Shown here piece by piece: positions 33,237 through 42,730 of a stretch of DNA of 64,000 bases. Location of the stretch: NCBI RefSeq assembly GCF_023614525.1, contig NZ_CP097885.1:866501-930500 (forward strand). The letters are read 5' to 3'. This stretch comes from Peptoniphilus genitalis (GTDB lineage Bacteria > Bacillota > Clostridia > Tissierellales > Peptoniphilaceae). The notes under the pieces are model-generated. The model did no database searches, was not told the origin of the DNA, and worked only from the letters and a program-made list of their open reading frames with translations. Each line of letters opens with the position of its first letter. The first letter of the stretch is position 1. Made by a program: the position numbers and the translations under genes.

Positions 33237-33722
33237 TTATTCAGGTGCATTTAATTTAATGTTTTCTTCAATACCTGTTGGGTCGCCCTTCTTAGCTTTT
33301 TCTAACATTTTAGTGAAATATTCTCTTGTGGCATCATCACAAGATGCTTCTGACATATAAGGCATTTTCTTTGCTTTTTCTAATTCTCTTAAGGCTTTCT
33401 CTGCTCTTTCCGGATCAGTTTTGTAGGTATTTAACCATTCCTTTTCCCAAGCAGCTTCCCAATACATACTTGCTCTTGTGTTTCCAAATCCTTTTTGGTA
33501 GACTGAGCCGTCTTTCTTTTCGTCGATTTCTTTTGGCACTTCGTAGCCTTCTGGCCAAGTAAGATTTTTGCAAGTTTGGGCAAATTCATTTTGAATTTCT
33601 TCATAGGATACCATTCCAGTTGAATAGTCTGCTGCATTTGCTTTACTGCAAGCAGCTAAGCCTAAAGCTAATACTCCTACTAGAACAATTGAACTTATTT
33701 TTCTTTTAAGATTTCTTTTCAT
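33237..33722 (-). CDS. Predicted lipoprotein of unknown function
   Basis: 161 residues. Type II signal: basic start MKRNLKRKISSIV, hydrophobic core and lipobox LGLAAC with Cys25. The mature part is helical and charged, with no domain I recognise. It should be anchored to the outer face of the membrane. It has its own terminator. The upstream region to 33863 shows nothing but AT-rich sequence and the next terminator. Confidence 0.75.
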   Translation of the reverse strand: MKRNLKRKISSIVLVGVLALGLAACSKANAADYSTGMVSYEEIQNEFAQTCKNLTWPEGYEVPKEIDEKKDGSVYQKGFGNTRASMYWEAAWEKEWLNTYKTDPERAEKALRELEKAKKMPYMSEASCDDATREYFTKMLEKAKKGDPTGIEENIKLNAPE

Positions 33723-33833
33723 TTTTTTACTCCTTATCTTTAATAATTTTTATGCCCTAAGTATAGCAAGTAAAAATTACAAATCTTCTAAATAATTCAT
33801 ACAAGAAATCAAAAAAAGACTTACAATTTTATA

Positions 33834-33859
33834 ATAAAAAAGAGGAGGCTAAGCTCCTC
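33834..33859 (-). terminator. Terminator of the fRMsr gene
   Basis: Minus-strand GAGGAG-CTTAGC-CTCCTC stem followed by TTTTTTATT. Confidence 0.85.
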
Positions 33860-33863
33860 AAAT

Positions 33864-34352
33864 TTATTTAGATAATTCTTCCTCCATAGCCTTCACAAGT
33901 TCTCTGAATTTTTCTTCTTCAAGACTTGTAAAGCGACCTAGGCTTGGTGAGTCTAGATCCAAGACTCCTATAACTTCATTCTTAACAAGGATTGGCAAGA
34001 CTAATTCTGAATTAGATGCCGAGTCGCAGGCAACGTGCCCTTTAAAGTCATGAACATTTTCTATCCTCATAACTTTTTTATCCTTCCAGGCTGCCACGCA
34101 AACTCCTTCTTCAGCAAGTCTTGTGCAAGCAGGTAGACCTTGGAAGGGTCCTAGGATTAATTCATTTCCTCTTACAAGATAAAAGCCTGCCCAGTTTAAG
34201 TCTTCCACCACATTGAATATTATAGAAGAGATATTTGCCATCATGGCGATCATGTCAGCCTCAGTTTTTATTGTGGCTTTGCCAAAGTCCACCATGTAGT
34301 CAAGTCTTTCCTTATTGTCTAAGTTTTCTATTCCCTTAAGTTCTAAAGTCAT
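33864..34352 (-). CDS. msrC: Free methionine-(R)-sulfoxide reductase, GAF type
   Basis: 162-residue GAF-domain enzyme that reduces free L-methionine-(R)-sulfoxide. Family motifs are NWAGFYLVRGNELILGPFQG, and the three conserved cysteines are C76 (PACTRL), C85 (GVCVAA) and C109 (HVACDSASNSE). GAGGAAAT precedes the ATG. It lies 6 bp downstream of the amidohydrolase gene, so it is probably the last gene of a permease-amidohydrolase-reductase operon. Confidence 0.92.
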   Translation of the reverse strand: MTLELKGIENLDNKERLDYMVDFGKATIKTEADMIAMMANISSIIFNVVEDLNWAGFYLVRGNELILGPFQGLPACTRLAEEGVCVAAWKDKKVMRIENVHDFKGHVACDSASNSELVLPILVKNEVIGVLDLDSPSLGRFTSLEEEKFRELVKAMEEELSK

Positions 34353-34358
34353 ATTTCC

Positions 34359-35984
34359 TCATCTTTTGTAAACTACATTTCCACCAACGATTGTCATCCT
34401 TGGTTTAATGTCTTTAATTTCCATTGGGTCAATTGTAAAGATGTCTTCGTCTAGGACTACAAAGTCAGCCAAGAAATCTTTTTTGATCCTTCCCTTGATG
34501 TCTTCTTGGAATTCTACGTAAGCAGATTCTACTGTGTAGGCATAAATGGCCTCGTAGATGTCCACGCACTCCTTAGGATAAAATCCTCCTTCAGGATTTC
34601 CCTTCTTGTCCTTACGAGTTACTGCCATGTAAATATTTGGGAAGGGATTTAGATTTTCAACTGGGGCATCAGTTCCATAGGCTACGTGAGCACCAAGGTC
34701 CTTTAGGCTCTTGAAGGCATAGGATGTGGAGGCAAGTTCTTTGCCACACCTATCTTCCACAACCTTCATATCGTAGTCTAAGAAGATTGGTTGTGCCATT
34801 ACGCAGATGTCATCTCTTGCAATTCTTTCAACTAATTCTCTATCAGTGATTTGGCAGTGAACGAGAGTGTGGCGAAGTTTGTTTTCTCCATCGACAAAGG
34901 AATCTTCATAGCACTTAACTGTGTCTTCAATGGCCTTGTCCCCAATAACGTGAGTTATAACTTGAAGGTCGTTTTCTGATGCAAGCTTGACATACTTTCT
35001 CATCTCTTCGTCCTTGATCCAAGGAAGTCCGTGATTGTCCCTGTCATCATTGTAGCCATTACGCATTAGGGCAGTCCTTGCACCAAGGGATCCATCCTTA
35101 AATAATTTCAAAGGTCCAAGCTTTAAATAATTTGTGTCATATTCCTTGTCCTTATTAGAGTACTCTCCGTCAGACAAATATTTTTCAAATTCACCAAAGT
35201 CGTTAAAGCAAACTTGGTGTCTGTATCTGATTTTTTTATTTTCCTTGTAGATATCCTTTAAAAGTTTAAAGGCTACAGGTCCATTCATAAAAGTTGTACC
35301 AACGTCATTTGATTGGACTGATGTAAGTCCACAAGACACTGCGTAGTCCATAGTTTCTAAAAGCATTTCACGTCTTTCTTCAAGGGTGAAGTCTGGTATT
35401 ACATCCTTGGCAAAGTTGCAGGCATTGGCTGTGTAGACCCCAGATGGGTAACCGTCATCGCCAATTAAAAATTCACCATCAGGATATTGTGGGCTATCCT
35501 TTGTTAGTCCAAGGATTTCTATGACCTTGGTGTTTGATGAAACTATGTGACCGCAAACTCTTTCAAGAACTATTGGAATTTCTGTAGAAATCTTATCCAA
35601 GTCAAATCTATTTGGTATCCTCTTGTCTCCCTTAAAAAAGTCTTGGTTCCAACCAAGGGCATGGATCCCCTTTTTGCATCTCTTTGGATTTTTCTCCATG
35701 AAAAGTTTACATCTTTCAATCATTTCTTCAATGGACTCAACTCCCTCAATGTCAACTTGGTTCATGCTTTCGCCAAATTGCATAAAGTGAAGGTGGGAGT
35801 CATTGAGGCCAGGTATAACTGTCCTGCCCTCAAGGTCAACTTTTTCTACATCATCTTGGTCATATTTTTTTACAAGGTCTTCTGTTTTTCCAACTTCTTT
35901 TATAAATTCTCCTTCAAGATAGATTGCCTCTTGAAATTCATCCCTATTGACATAAACTTTTCCGTTGTAAAATAATTTTTTCAT
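34359..35984 (-). CDS. Amidohydrolase family protein (YtcJ-like)
   Basis: 541 residues from ATG 35984, which follows GAGGGA and abuts the upstream stop. It has the metal-dependent hydrolase TIM barrel: N-terminal beta-sandwich, then the first metal motif PGLNDSHLHF, later THVIGDKAIED, HTLVHCQI and the final YGTDAPVENLNPF aspartate, with a C-terminal KDFLADFVVLDED sandwich strand. YtcJ-type enzymes deacylate amino acids or amides; substrate unknown. The neighbouring amino-acid permease suggests an imported amide or amino-acid derivative. Confidence 0.88.
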   Translation of the reverse strand: MKKLFYNGKVYVNRDEFQEAIYLEGEFIKEVGKTEDLVKKYDQDDVEKVDLEGRTVIPGLNDSHLHFMQFGESMNQVDIEGVESIEEMIERCKLFMEKNPKRCKKGIHALGWNQDFFKGDKRIPNRFDLDKISTEIPIVLERVCGHIVSSNTKVIEILGLTKDSPQYPDGEFLIGDDGYPSGVYTANACNFAKDVIPDFTLEERREMLLETMDYAVSCGLTSVQSNDVGTTFMNGPVAFKLLKDIYKENKKIRYRHQVCFNDFGEFEKYLSDGEYSNKDKEYDTNYLKLGPLKLFKDGSLGARTALMRNGYNDDRDNHGLPWIKDEEMRKYVKLASENDLQVITHVIGDKAIEDTVKCYEDSFVDGENKLRHTLVHCQITDRELVERIARDDICVMAQPIFLDYDMKVVEDRCGKELASTSYAFKSLKDLGAHVAYGTDAPVENLNPFPNIYMAVTRKDKKGNPEGGFYPKECVDIYEAIYAYTVESAYVEFQEDIKGRIKKDFLADFVVLDEDIFTIDPMEIKDIKPRMTIVGGNVVYKR

Positions 35985-35985
35985 C

Positions 35986-37383
35986 TTATCCCTCGTTTTT
36001 CTCTCTTTTAAGTTTCGCATCAAAAATCATATAAGTGATTGCACCAAGGATTGGAACTATAAGTCCAGTAAGTCCTGTGATTGGATCTTCAATTGCACCT
36101 TGGACAACAAGTCCTGCAAAGATTAGGGCTGTAATAACTACAGACACAGGGTAGAACCAAACCTTGTAAGGCCTTTCAATCTTTGGATATTTTTTCCTAA
36201 GGATTGGCACACATAAAATTGTAAGAACCGAGAAAATCATTCCAGTGATTACAACCATGTTAGTAAGTTGGTCAAGGTTTGATGAAAGCACAAGTAGACA
36301 AGAGAATACACATTGTACAATCATTGGGGCAGTTGGAACCTTATACTTTGGATGAAGTTTTGCAAAGGACTTGAAGAAGTGACCTTCAACTGCCATGGCA
36401 TAGTACATTCTTGGTTGAGCAAGAATAAGTCCGTTAAGAGTTCCAAACATGGCAAGAATCATGCCGGCACTAACAATTATTACTCCTGCGTGACCAAATA
36501 CTCTCTTGGCAACTTCTGTTCCAAGATATAAGTCGCCAGAATCTATCATTGATACGATTTCTTCGTGAGGTATAACCTTCATTATTGCAAAGTTAAATAA
36601 AGTATAAAGAACTGTGATACCACCAATACCAACTATTAGAGCAAGAGGTAGGTTCTTGTGAGGCTCCTTTATCTCTTCTGCAACTGTGTTCAAGTTAGTC
36701 CAACCTTCATAGGCCCAAAGAGTTGCAACAACAGCTATGGCTATCATGCCAAAAATATTTGTTCCACTTGTCCTTGAGTATTCAAAAGCTGTTCTAAGAC
36801 TTAAGTCTGGGCTAACCTTACCTACAAAGAGGGCTGCTATCATTACTAATCCAATGGGAACAAGCTTTGCCACCATGGAGAGGTTTTGTAAAATTGCTGA
36901 AGCCTTAACTCCAAGCATGTTGTAGATAGTTAAAACAATTATCAAAGTTATGGCTGCCATCTTAATTCCAAAGTCAGAAATTTCAAAGAAACTTTTGAAA
37001 ACTGACATCAAGGCAATAGCAACTGCGGCAACGGAACCTGGTCCACCAACTAACCAGTCAGTAAAGCCAGAAATAAATCCAACTATTGGGTGGTAGGCTT
37101 CGTTTAAGTAGACAATTCTTCCCCCAGCCTTTGGCATGGCAGTACCAAGTTCTGCATAGCAAAGACCACCAAATAGGGTGATAAGTCCTCCAATAATCCA
37201 ACAGACAAGGGCAAGGCCAGAGTTCATGCCCGTCCTTTGTAGAACATAGGAGCCAAGATAGAAGATACCTGATCCTATCATGATCCCGCCAATAATGCTT
37301 ACGCCGCCAAAGACACCAATTTCTCTCTTAAACTCAGTAGTCTCTGTGGTTAATTTTTCAATGTCCTTTGAATTATTATTCAT
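35986..37383 (-). CDS. APC-family amino acid permease
   Basis: 465 residues, about 12 membrane helices. The TM1 unwound motif is visible as GGIMIGSGIFYLGSYV, then ELGTAMPKAGGRIVYLNEAY and LWAYEGWTNLNTVAEEIKEP in TM6, all typical of the LAT/SteT-like amino-acid exchangers. Substrate not determined. It is separated by one base from the amidohydrolase start, suggesting uptake linked to hydrolysis. Confidence 0.9.
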   Translation of the reverse strand: MNNNSKDIEKLTTETTEFKREIGVFGGVSIIGGIMIGSGIFYLGSYVLQRTGMNSGLALVCWIIGGLITLFGGLCYAELGTAMPKAGGRIVYLNEAYHPIVGFISGFTDWLVGGPGSVAAVAIALMSVFKSFFEISDFGIKMAAITLIIVLTIYNMLGVKASAILQNLSMVAKLVPIGLVMIAALFVGKVSPDLSLRTAFEYSRTSGTNIFGMIAIAVVATLWAYEGWTNLNTVAEEIKEPHKNLPLALIVGIGGITVLYTLFNFAIMKVIPHEEIVSMIDSGDLYLGTEVAKRVFGHAGVIIVSAGMILAMFGTLNGLILAQPRMYYAMAVEGHFFKSFAKLHPKYKVPTAPMIVQCVFSCLLVLSSNLDQLTNMVVITGMIFSVLTILCVPILRKKYPKIERPYKVWFYPVSVVITALIFAGLVVQGAIEDPITGLTGLIVPILGAITYMIFDAKLKREKNEG

Positions 37384-37419
37384 AACACACCTCTTTCTTT
37401 TTTCTTCTCTTATTAATTT

Positions 37420-38775
37420 TTAGTTTTTAAAGCTGTGAACTGGAGCTGGTATATATCCACCACGGTTGGCAAACCTGTCAGCACTACCTGGATGAACTGG
37501 GACAATAGGAGCAGATCCTAATAGGCCACCAAAGGTTGCCTCGTCGCCAACACCTTTGCCAATAACAGGTATAAGTCTAGCAGCTGTAGTCTTTTGGTTA
37601 ATAATTCCAATCATGGCTTCGTCAGCAATAATTGCAGCAATAGTAGTTGCCTTTGTGTCTCCTGGGATTGCAATCATGTCAAGTCCAACAGAGCAAACGC
37701 AAGTCATAGCTTCAAGCTTATCAAGACCTATGTGACCATTTCTTGCAGCTTCAATCATTCCTTCGTCTTCACTCACTGGTATGAAGGCACCAGATAAGCC
37801 ACCAACGTGGTCAGATGCCATGATGCCACCCTTTTTGACAGCGTCATTTAACATGGCAAGGGCTGCAGTAGTTCCGTGACCACCTGCAAATTCAACTCCA
37901 ATTTCTTCTAGGATTCTTGCAACGGAATCTCCTATTGCTGGAGTTGGAGCAAGGGATAGGTCGATTGTTCCAAAGGGAACTCCAATTTTTTGGGCAACTT
38001 CAGTACCAATTAATTCTCCAAGTCTTGTTATCTTAAAGGCTGTCTTCTTTATAGTTTCTGAAACAACGTGGAAGCTTTCTCCCCTAACCTTTTCTAGGGC
38101 ATACTTAACAACACCAGGACCAGAAACTCCAACGTGAAGGACTACATCGCCCATTCCAACTCCGTGGAAGGCACCTGCCATAAAGGGATTGTCCTCAACT
38201 GCGTTGGCAAAAACAACAAGCTTAGCACAACCAATGGAGTCTGCGTCTTTAGTTAAGTTTGCAGCTTCTACAATTTTTTCTCCCATTAGCTTAACTGCAT
38301 CCATGTTGAGACCATTTTTTGTTGTACCAACATTTACTGAAGAGCAAACTTTTTCTGTTTCAGCAAGGGCAGCAGGAATTGAGTTTATTAAAATTTCATC
38401 AGCAGGAGTCATTTCTCCATGAACTAGGGCAGAGTAACCACCGATGAAGTCTACGCCAATTTCCTTTGCAGCAGCATCAAGAGTCTTTGCAAATTCTATG
38501 TAGTCTTTATCATCAGTTGCACCAGCGATTAGGGCAATTGGTGTAACAGAAACCCTCTTATTTACAATTTCAACACCATACTTGTGACCAACTTCGTTTG
38601 CATATTCAACAAGGTGCTTGCCATACTTTGTTATCTTGTCGTAGATCTTCTTGCGGGCAGCATCCCCGTCTTTGTCTATGCAATCTAGTAGCGAAATCCC
38701 AAGAGTAACTGTCCTAATGTCTAGGTTCTCTTGGTCCAACATTCTTACAGTTTCTAAAATTCTTTGTCTATCCAT
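37420..38775 (-). CDS. PFL (UPF0210/DUF711) family protein
   Basis: 451 residues, full length for this pyruvate-formate-lyase-like family of unknown biochemical role. Recognisable segments are [45 protein letters not shown]-type helix (here [11 protein letters not shown]) and the glycine-rich C-terminal [14 protein letters not shown]. Partner ACT-domain gene lies 9 bp upstream, the invariant arrangement in Firmicutes, suggesting ligand-controlled function. Confidence 0.92.
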   Translation of the reverse strand: MDRQRILETVRMLDQENLDIRTVTLGISLLDCIDKDGDAARKKIYDKITKYGKHLVEYANEVGHKYGVEIVNKRVSVTPIALIAGATDDKDYIEFAKTLDAAAKEIGVDFIGGYSALVHGEMTPADEILINSIPAALAETEKVCSSVNVGTTKNGLNMDAVKLMGEKIVEAANLTKDADSIGCAKLVVFANAVEDNPFMAGAFHGVGMGDVVLHVGVSGPGVVKYALEKVRGESFHVVSETIKKTAFKITRLGELIGTEVAQKIGVPFGTIDLSLAPTPAIGDSVARILEEIGVEFAGGHGTTAALAMLNDAVKKGGIMASDHVGGLSGAFIPVSEDEGMIEAARNGHIGLDKLEAMTCVCSVGLDMIAIPGDTKATTIAAIIADEAMIGIINQKTTAARLIPVIGKGVGDEATFGGLLGSAPIVPVHPGSADRFANRGGYIPAPVHSFKN

Positions 38776-38784
38776 GTCTGCTCC

Positions 38785-39054
38785 TTAAATTTGGTGCATC
38801 TTGTCAAAGATACCTTGGTGTTGAACTCTTATAGAAAGGTCTAGTTCCTTGCCAAGTTCTTCATAAGCGTCAACAACTTCTTGGAATTCAACGTTCATCT
38901 TAGTTAAATCAACAATAACAATCATTGTGAAGTAATCATCTAAAATTGTTTGAGTGATATCAACAATGTTTAAATCAAATTCCACCATCTTCTTTACTAC
39001 TTCATATACAATACCTATCTTGTCACTACCTATTACAGTTATAACGGCTCTCAT
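38785..39054 (-). CDS. ACT domain protein (UPF0237)
   Basis: 89 residues forming a single ACT domain, beginning MRAVITVIGSDKIGIVYEVV with the ligand-loop pattern DKIGIV. ACT domains bind amino acids or other small effectors. It is conserved as an operon partner of the UPF0210 gene downstream and probably regulates it. The ligand is unknown. Confidence 0.92.
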   Translation of the reverse strand: MRAVITVIGSDKIGIVYEVVKKMVEFDLNIVDITQTILDDYFTMIVIVDLTKMNVEFQEVVDAYEELGKELDLSIRVQHQGIFDKMHQI

Positions 39055-39169
39055 AATTTCCCCCTTAAATAAAATTACAACTATTATACCATAATTTAAG
39101 ACTCTAAGACCCCATTTCTTGTTGTATTTAACCTAACTTTATTATAATATCTACTTAAAGGAGGTAGAC

Positions 39170-40264
39170 ATGAAGAAATTTAAATTTATTGTTATTTCAT
39201 TAATTGCAATTATATTTTTTACAGGATGTAATAAAAATAAAATTTCCAATGAAGAAAAAATAGCTGAAAAAAAGAAAATAGAAGAGTCAGAAAAATTTAG
39301 AAAAGATTTGAGATATAAGGAAGAGTTAGCCAGGGATAAAATTTCAAAATTATACATATATAGGGAAAATAAAAAGGAAAAAACTCAAGCTTCAGAGATT
39401 GTGGGAGAATTCAGCACTTTCGACTATATGAGAGTTTTAAAAAATTCTGAACTTACAGATGAAAGTGTGAATAAAAGTGAAAATATCTCGGGAGATATAA
39501 TAATTTCTAATCCTTCAAGGGAGATAAAGCTCTCCAGAAAAAAAGAAGATGGAATATATAAAAATGAAGAAATCAAAAAAATCTCTTCAGTAATTATAAA
39601 TTCAGAAGAAAATTTAAGGGACAAGGCCCTAGGCCTTTTGCTTTCAAATCAAGTTCGAGATATTGAAACTATGAAGAATCCTGGTGACTACCAAGTTTAT
39701 TACACTCATCTCGTTAAGGACTTCTTTGAAGATGGGAAATTAATTTTTCTTGCGACTGTAGTTAATCAAAATTATTCCTACAAGAATGGAATTTTTAATA
39801 GCGAATCTGGCTACACTAGTCCTATGGAACTTCGCTATGTTTTAGATCAAGATAAAAATTTTGTCCTTGATGAAAAGATCGAAGCTATGGATGGAGCAGG
39901 ATACGGACCTTCTATTCAAAAAATGGCTAGGGGTGACGATGACATCTCTGGCAAGTTGATGTTTGCTGGTGAAGTAAAAGAAAATTATGATAGCTTAATG
40001 GAAGAATTATTTTACAAGGCTCAGGAAAGTGGACTAAAGGACTTCACCCACAAGCTTGAAGATATTCCAGGCTATGAAAAAGATGTAGTCTACATCGAAA
40101 AGGGACCAAACCATATTCCAGGTACAATAGAAATAGCCAAGAAAAAAGACTACGAAGAAGCAAAGGAGAAAGTAGGAAAAGAAAACTGGACCTATTGTGA
40201 GGGAGTAGTTTATCACAAGGCCACTGGCATTGCTGTAAAAGGCATAATTGATTATTTTGAATGA
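39170..40264 (+). CDS. Predicted lipoprotein of unknown function
   Basis: 364 residues. A type II signal ends in lipobox FTGC with Cys20 (MKKFKFIVISLIAIIFFTGC). A charged linker rich in Glu/Lys (about 22-65) is followed by an unrecognised beta-rich region. AAAGGAGG lies before the ATG and a TATAAT near 39140. A terminator follows, so it is monocistronic. Likely displayed on the membrane outer face; no function can be assigned. Confidence 0.75.
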   Translation: MKKFKFIVISLIAIIFFTGCNKNKISNEEKIAEKKKIEESEKFRKDLRYKEELARDKISKLYIYRENKKEKTQASEIVGEFSTFDYMRVLKNSELTDESVNKSENISGDIIISNPSREIKLSRKKEDGIYKNEEIKKISSVIINSEENLRDKALGLLLSNQVRDIETMKNPGDYQVYYTHLVKDFFEDGKLIFLATVVNQNYSYKNGIFNSESGYTSPMELRYVLDQDKNFVLDEKIEAMDGAGYGPSIQKMARGDDDISGKLMFAGEVKENYDSLMEELFYKAQESGLKDFTHKLEDIPGYEKDVVYIEKGPNHIPGTIEIAKKKDYEEAKEKVGKENWTYCEGVVYHKATGIAVKGIIDYFE

Positions 40265-40269
40265 AACAA

Positions 40270-40300
40270 AAAGACCTGGTTTTTAACAAACTAGGTCTTT
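40270..40300. terminator. Bidirectional terminator between convergent genes
   Basis: AAAGACCTGGTTT pairs with AAACTAGGTCTTT (one G-U) around a five-base loop, followed by CTTAATTTTT on the plus strand. Confidence 0.8.
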
Positions 40301-40328
40301 CTTAATTTTTTCTCAAAAATTTATAAAT

Positions 40329-41063
40329 TTACTTGCAAGCTTCAATAAACTTTTGGAAAATCATATTCATTTCCTTGTCGTCGTACATCATTTCTGGGTG
40401 CCATTGGACTGCAAGGGCAAATTTTTTGTCCTCTAAGTAAACTGCTTCTATTAGTCCTTCTTCTGATAGGGCTGCCTTCTTTAGTCCCCTACCAAGTTCG
40501 TTTATTCCTTGGTGGTGGTAGGAGTTAGTCCAGATTTCTTCTCTTTTAAAAATATCAAAAAGTGGAGTGTCTTCTAAGACCTTAAGCTCATGTGATGGTT
40601 CGTTTCTTAGCGAATTACTCATTGAGTGAGCTGGGAAACCTGCTGATGGTAGGTCTTGGTGGATAGTTCCTCCAAGTGTCACGTTTAAGATTTGAAGTCC
40701 CCTACAAATTCCCAAGAAGGGTATGTCCTTTTCAAGGGCATATTCTGTCATAAAGATTTCTTCGTGGTCTCTTATGTTGTCGAACTTACCAGCCTTGCCA
40801 GAGTTTCTCTCGTTGTAAGTCCTTGGATTTACATCGTGACCACCTGATAAAAGTAGGCCGTCAATCTTATCTAAAACTGTTCTCATGTCTTCCATAGTCT
40901 TTATGTTTGGAATTAAAATTGGAATCCCGCCGTTTCTTTCAACTGCTCTAATATAGTCTGCTGCTATAAGTTGCCAGTCTTGGCCTTCTACTCCAATTTG
41001 TCCAACGTCATTTTGAGAAATATCTCTTAGTGAGTTAACAGAAATTCCTATAATTGGTTTCAT
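40329..41063 (-). CDS. Class I glutamine amidotransferase-like hydrolase (PuuD/peptidase C26)
   Basis: 244 residues. Begins MKPIIGISVNSLRDIS and carries the nucleophile elbow FLGICRGLQILNV, the LLSGGHDVNP motif and the C-terminal catalytic FALAVQWHPEMM (His and Glu). This pattern fits gamma-glutamyl-gamma-aminobutyrate hydrolase and related gamma-glutamyl hydrolases. The ATG at 41063 follows GGGAGGAAG. Isolated gene, so the polyamine pathway link is not supported locally. Confidence 0.87.
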   Translation of the reverse strand: MKPIIGISVNSLRDISQNDVGQIGVEGQDWQLIAADYIRAVERNGGIPILIPNIKTMEDMRTVLDKIDGLLLSGGHDVNPRTYNERNSGKAGKFDNIRDHEEIFMTEYALEKDIPFLGICRGLQILNVTLGGTIHQDLPSAGFPAHSMSNSLRNEPSHELKVLEDTPLFDIFKREEIWTNSYHHQGINELGRGLKKAALSEEGLIEAVYLEDKKFALAVQWHPEMMYDDKEMNMIFQKFIEACK

Positions 41064-41194
41064 AATCTTCCTCCCTCTATTTATTAAACTCATTATAACA
41101 AAGACTTATAAAAATTGTAATAGAATAACTTATAGTCTAGCTTCGTTGCCTAAAAAAATATATTAATATATAATCAATACGTTAGAGGTGTTTT

Positions 41195-42523
41195 ATGAGT
41201 TTAAATAAACAATTTTTTAAGTTTGTAATCCCATCAATTATTGCCATGTGGGTCTTTTCTATCTACACAATCGTAGACGGATTTTTTGTTGCAAACTTCG
41301 CCGGTGAGTTGGAGTTATCGGCTGTAACAATAGTTGTTCCCTACGTGAACTTCTTGTTTGCAATTGCAATTATAACTGGTGTGGGATCACAAACCATTAT
41401 AGGAATAGAGCTGGGCAAGGGCAACAGGGACGAGGCCAACAAGGTCTTTACCTTTATAATTTTGTTTATCCTTAGCTTTTCAATAATACTTGCCCTTATT
41501 GGAATAATTTTTATGAACCAAATAATAAGTTTTTTGGGAGCAGACTCAACTTTGTTTCAGCTTTCTCATGATTACTTATCTGTCATTGTATTCTTTTCGC
41601 CCTTCTACATTATCGCCTATGCCTTTGAGGTCTTGGTAAAGGTAGACGGCTTTCCTAAGACTGCAATTATTGGCGCCCTTTCAGCCTGCCTTACAAATAT
41701 AATTCTAGACTATGTTTTAATAGATAAGTTTCAATTGGGTGTAAGGGGAGCTGCCCTTGCCACAGGTATTGCACAATTCTTGTCATGCTTCATATTTTTT
41801 ATCCACTTCAGGGCTGCCAAGGGTTACCTTCGTTTTGTAAAGATAAAAATGGAATTTAAAGAAGTTGCTCATTATCTAAAGACGACTGTTATCTATGGCT
41901 TTGGAGAATTTATCTCTGAGCTAAACACAGCAACTTTTGTCTTTATCTTTAACCTCTTTATAATAAAATATCTTTCACCTGAATACCTTTCTGCCTACGC
42001 AGTTATAAATTACATGTCCCTATTTGCCAACTCAACCTTCCAAGGAGTTTGCCACGGGACCCTACCCCTTCTATCCTACTATCACGGATCCAGGGAAAGG
42101 GATAAGTCTATAAAAATTATTAGGATGAGCTTTATCTTCGTCTTTATAATTTCTGTAATTATGTATTCCATTGCCTACTTTGGGGCAGAAAGCCTCTTCA
42201 ATATGTTCTTGGAGAACAAGAGTATGATTTCATCTTCTATTAGGCCAATGAGGATCTACGCCCTTATGTATTTATTAGCAGGTCAAAACTTATTTATTGC
42301 ATCCTTGTCATCAGCCATTGGAGAGCCTCAGTATTCCATTATCATAAATATTTTGAGGGGATCAGTATCCCTATTCATCTCCATTTATTTAATGGTCCAC
42401 CTCTTTGGAGTGAGATTCCTCTTCTTTGGAGCAGGAGTATCAGAGCTAGTGGTATTTGTAATTGCCCTCTACTCCCTAAAGAAGATGCTAGATAAGTCTG
42501 CTTTAAGACTTAAAGAAGGATAA
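41195..42523 (+). CDS. MATE-family efflux transporter
   Basis: 442 residues, 12 membrane helices in two homologous halves. The family pattern IPSIIAMWVFSIYTIVDGFF opens TM1; FFSPFYIIAYAFEVLVKVDG lies around helix 4-5, and SALIGEPQYS-like text (SSAIGEPQYSIIINIL) in the second half. Drives cation-coupled export of organic cations or drugs; substrates not predictable. GAGGTG precedes the ATG. Terminated by the 54-bp palindrome. Confidence 0.9.
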   Translation: MSLNKQFFKFVIPSIIAMWVFSIYTIVDGFFVANFAGELELSAVTIVVPYVNFLFAIAIITGVGSQTIIGIELGKGNRDEANKVFTFIILFILSFSIILALIGIIFMNQIISFLGADSTLFQLSHDYLSVIVFFSPFYIIAYAFEVLVKVDGFPKTAIIGALSACLTNIILDYVLIDKFQLGVRGAALATGIAQFLSCFIFFIHFRAAKGYLRFVKIKMEFKEVAHYLKTTVIYGFGEFISELNTATFVFIFNLFIIKYLSPEYLSAYAVINYMSLFANSTFQGVCHGTLPLLSYYHGSRERDKSIKIIRMSFIFVFIISVIMYSIAYFGAESLFNMFLENKSMISSSIRPMRIYALMYLLAGQNLFIASLSSAIGEPQYSIIINILRGSVSLFISIYLMVHLFGVRFLFFGAGVSELVVFVIALYSLKKMLDKSALRLKEG

Positions 42524-42525
42524 AA

Positions 42526-42579
42526 TTTGTAAATATAAAAAAAGGAAGTCACGTGACTTCCTTTTTTTATATTTACAAA
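42526..42579. repeat. 54-bp perfect palindrome acting as terminator
   Basis: 27-bp arms with no loop, centred on CACGTG (the last arm bases GGAAGTCAC / GTGACTTCC are flanked by A7 / T7 and ATAT). It begins 3 bp after the MATE stop. As RNA it would form a hairpin with a T tract inside the stem, usable in both directions. Confidence 0.85.
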
Positions 42580-42730
42580 GGCTTGCTCGTTTTTATTTGA
42601 ATTTATTTATACTTTGAAAATGATTGTTTTTATTAAAGTATCTAAGAATGGCTTGACTATATATATAGAATGGACTTAGGTACATGTAAGGGATTAATTG
42701 GTACCAAGTTATAAATAAAAGGAGGTAAAA

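Noticed and set aside
35547-35975. 142-codon plus-strand ORF
   Set aside because: Antisense to the N-terminal part of the amidohydrolase; no supporting start signals.
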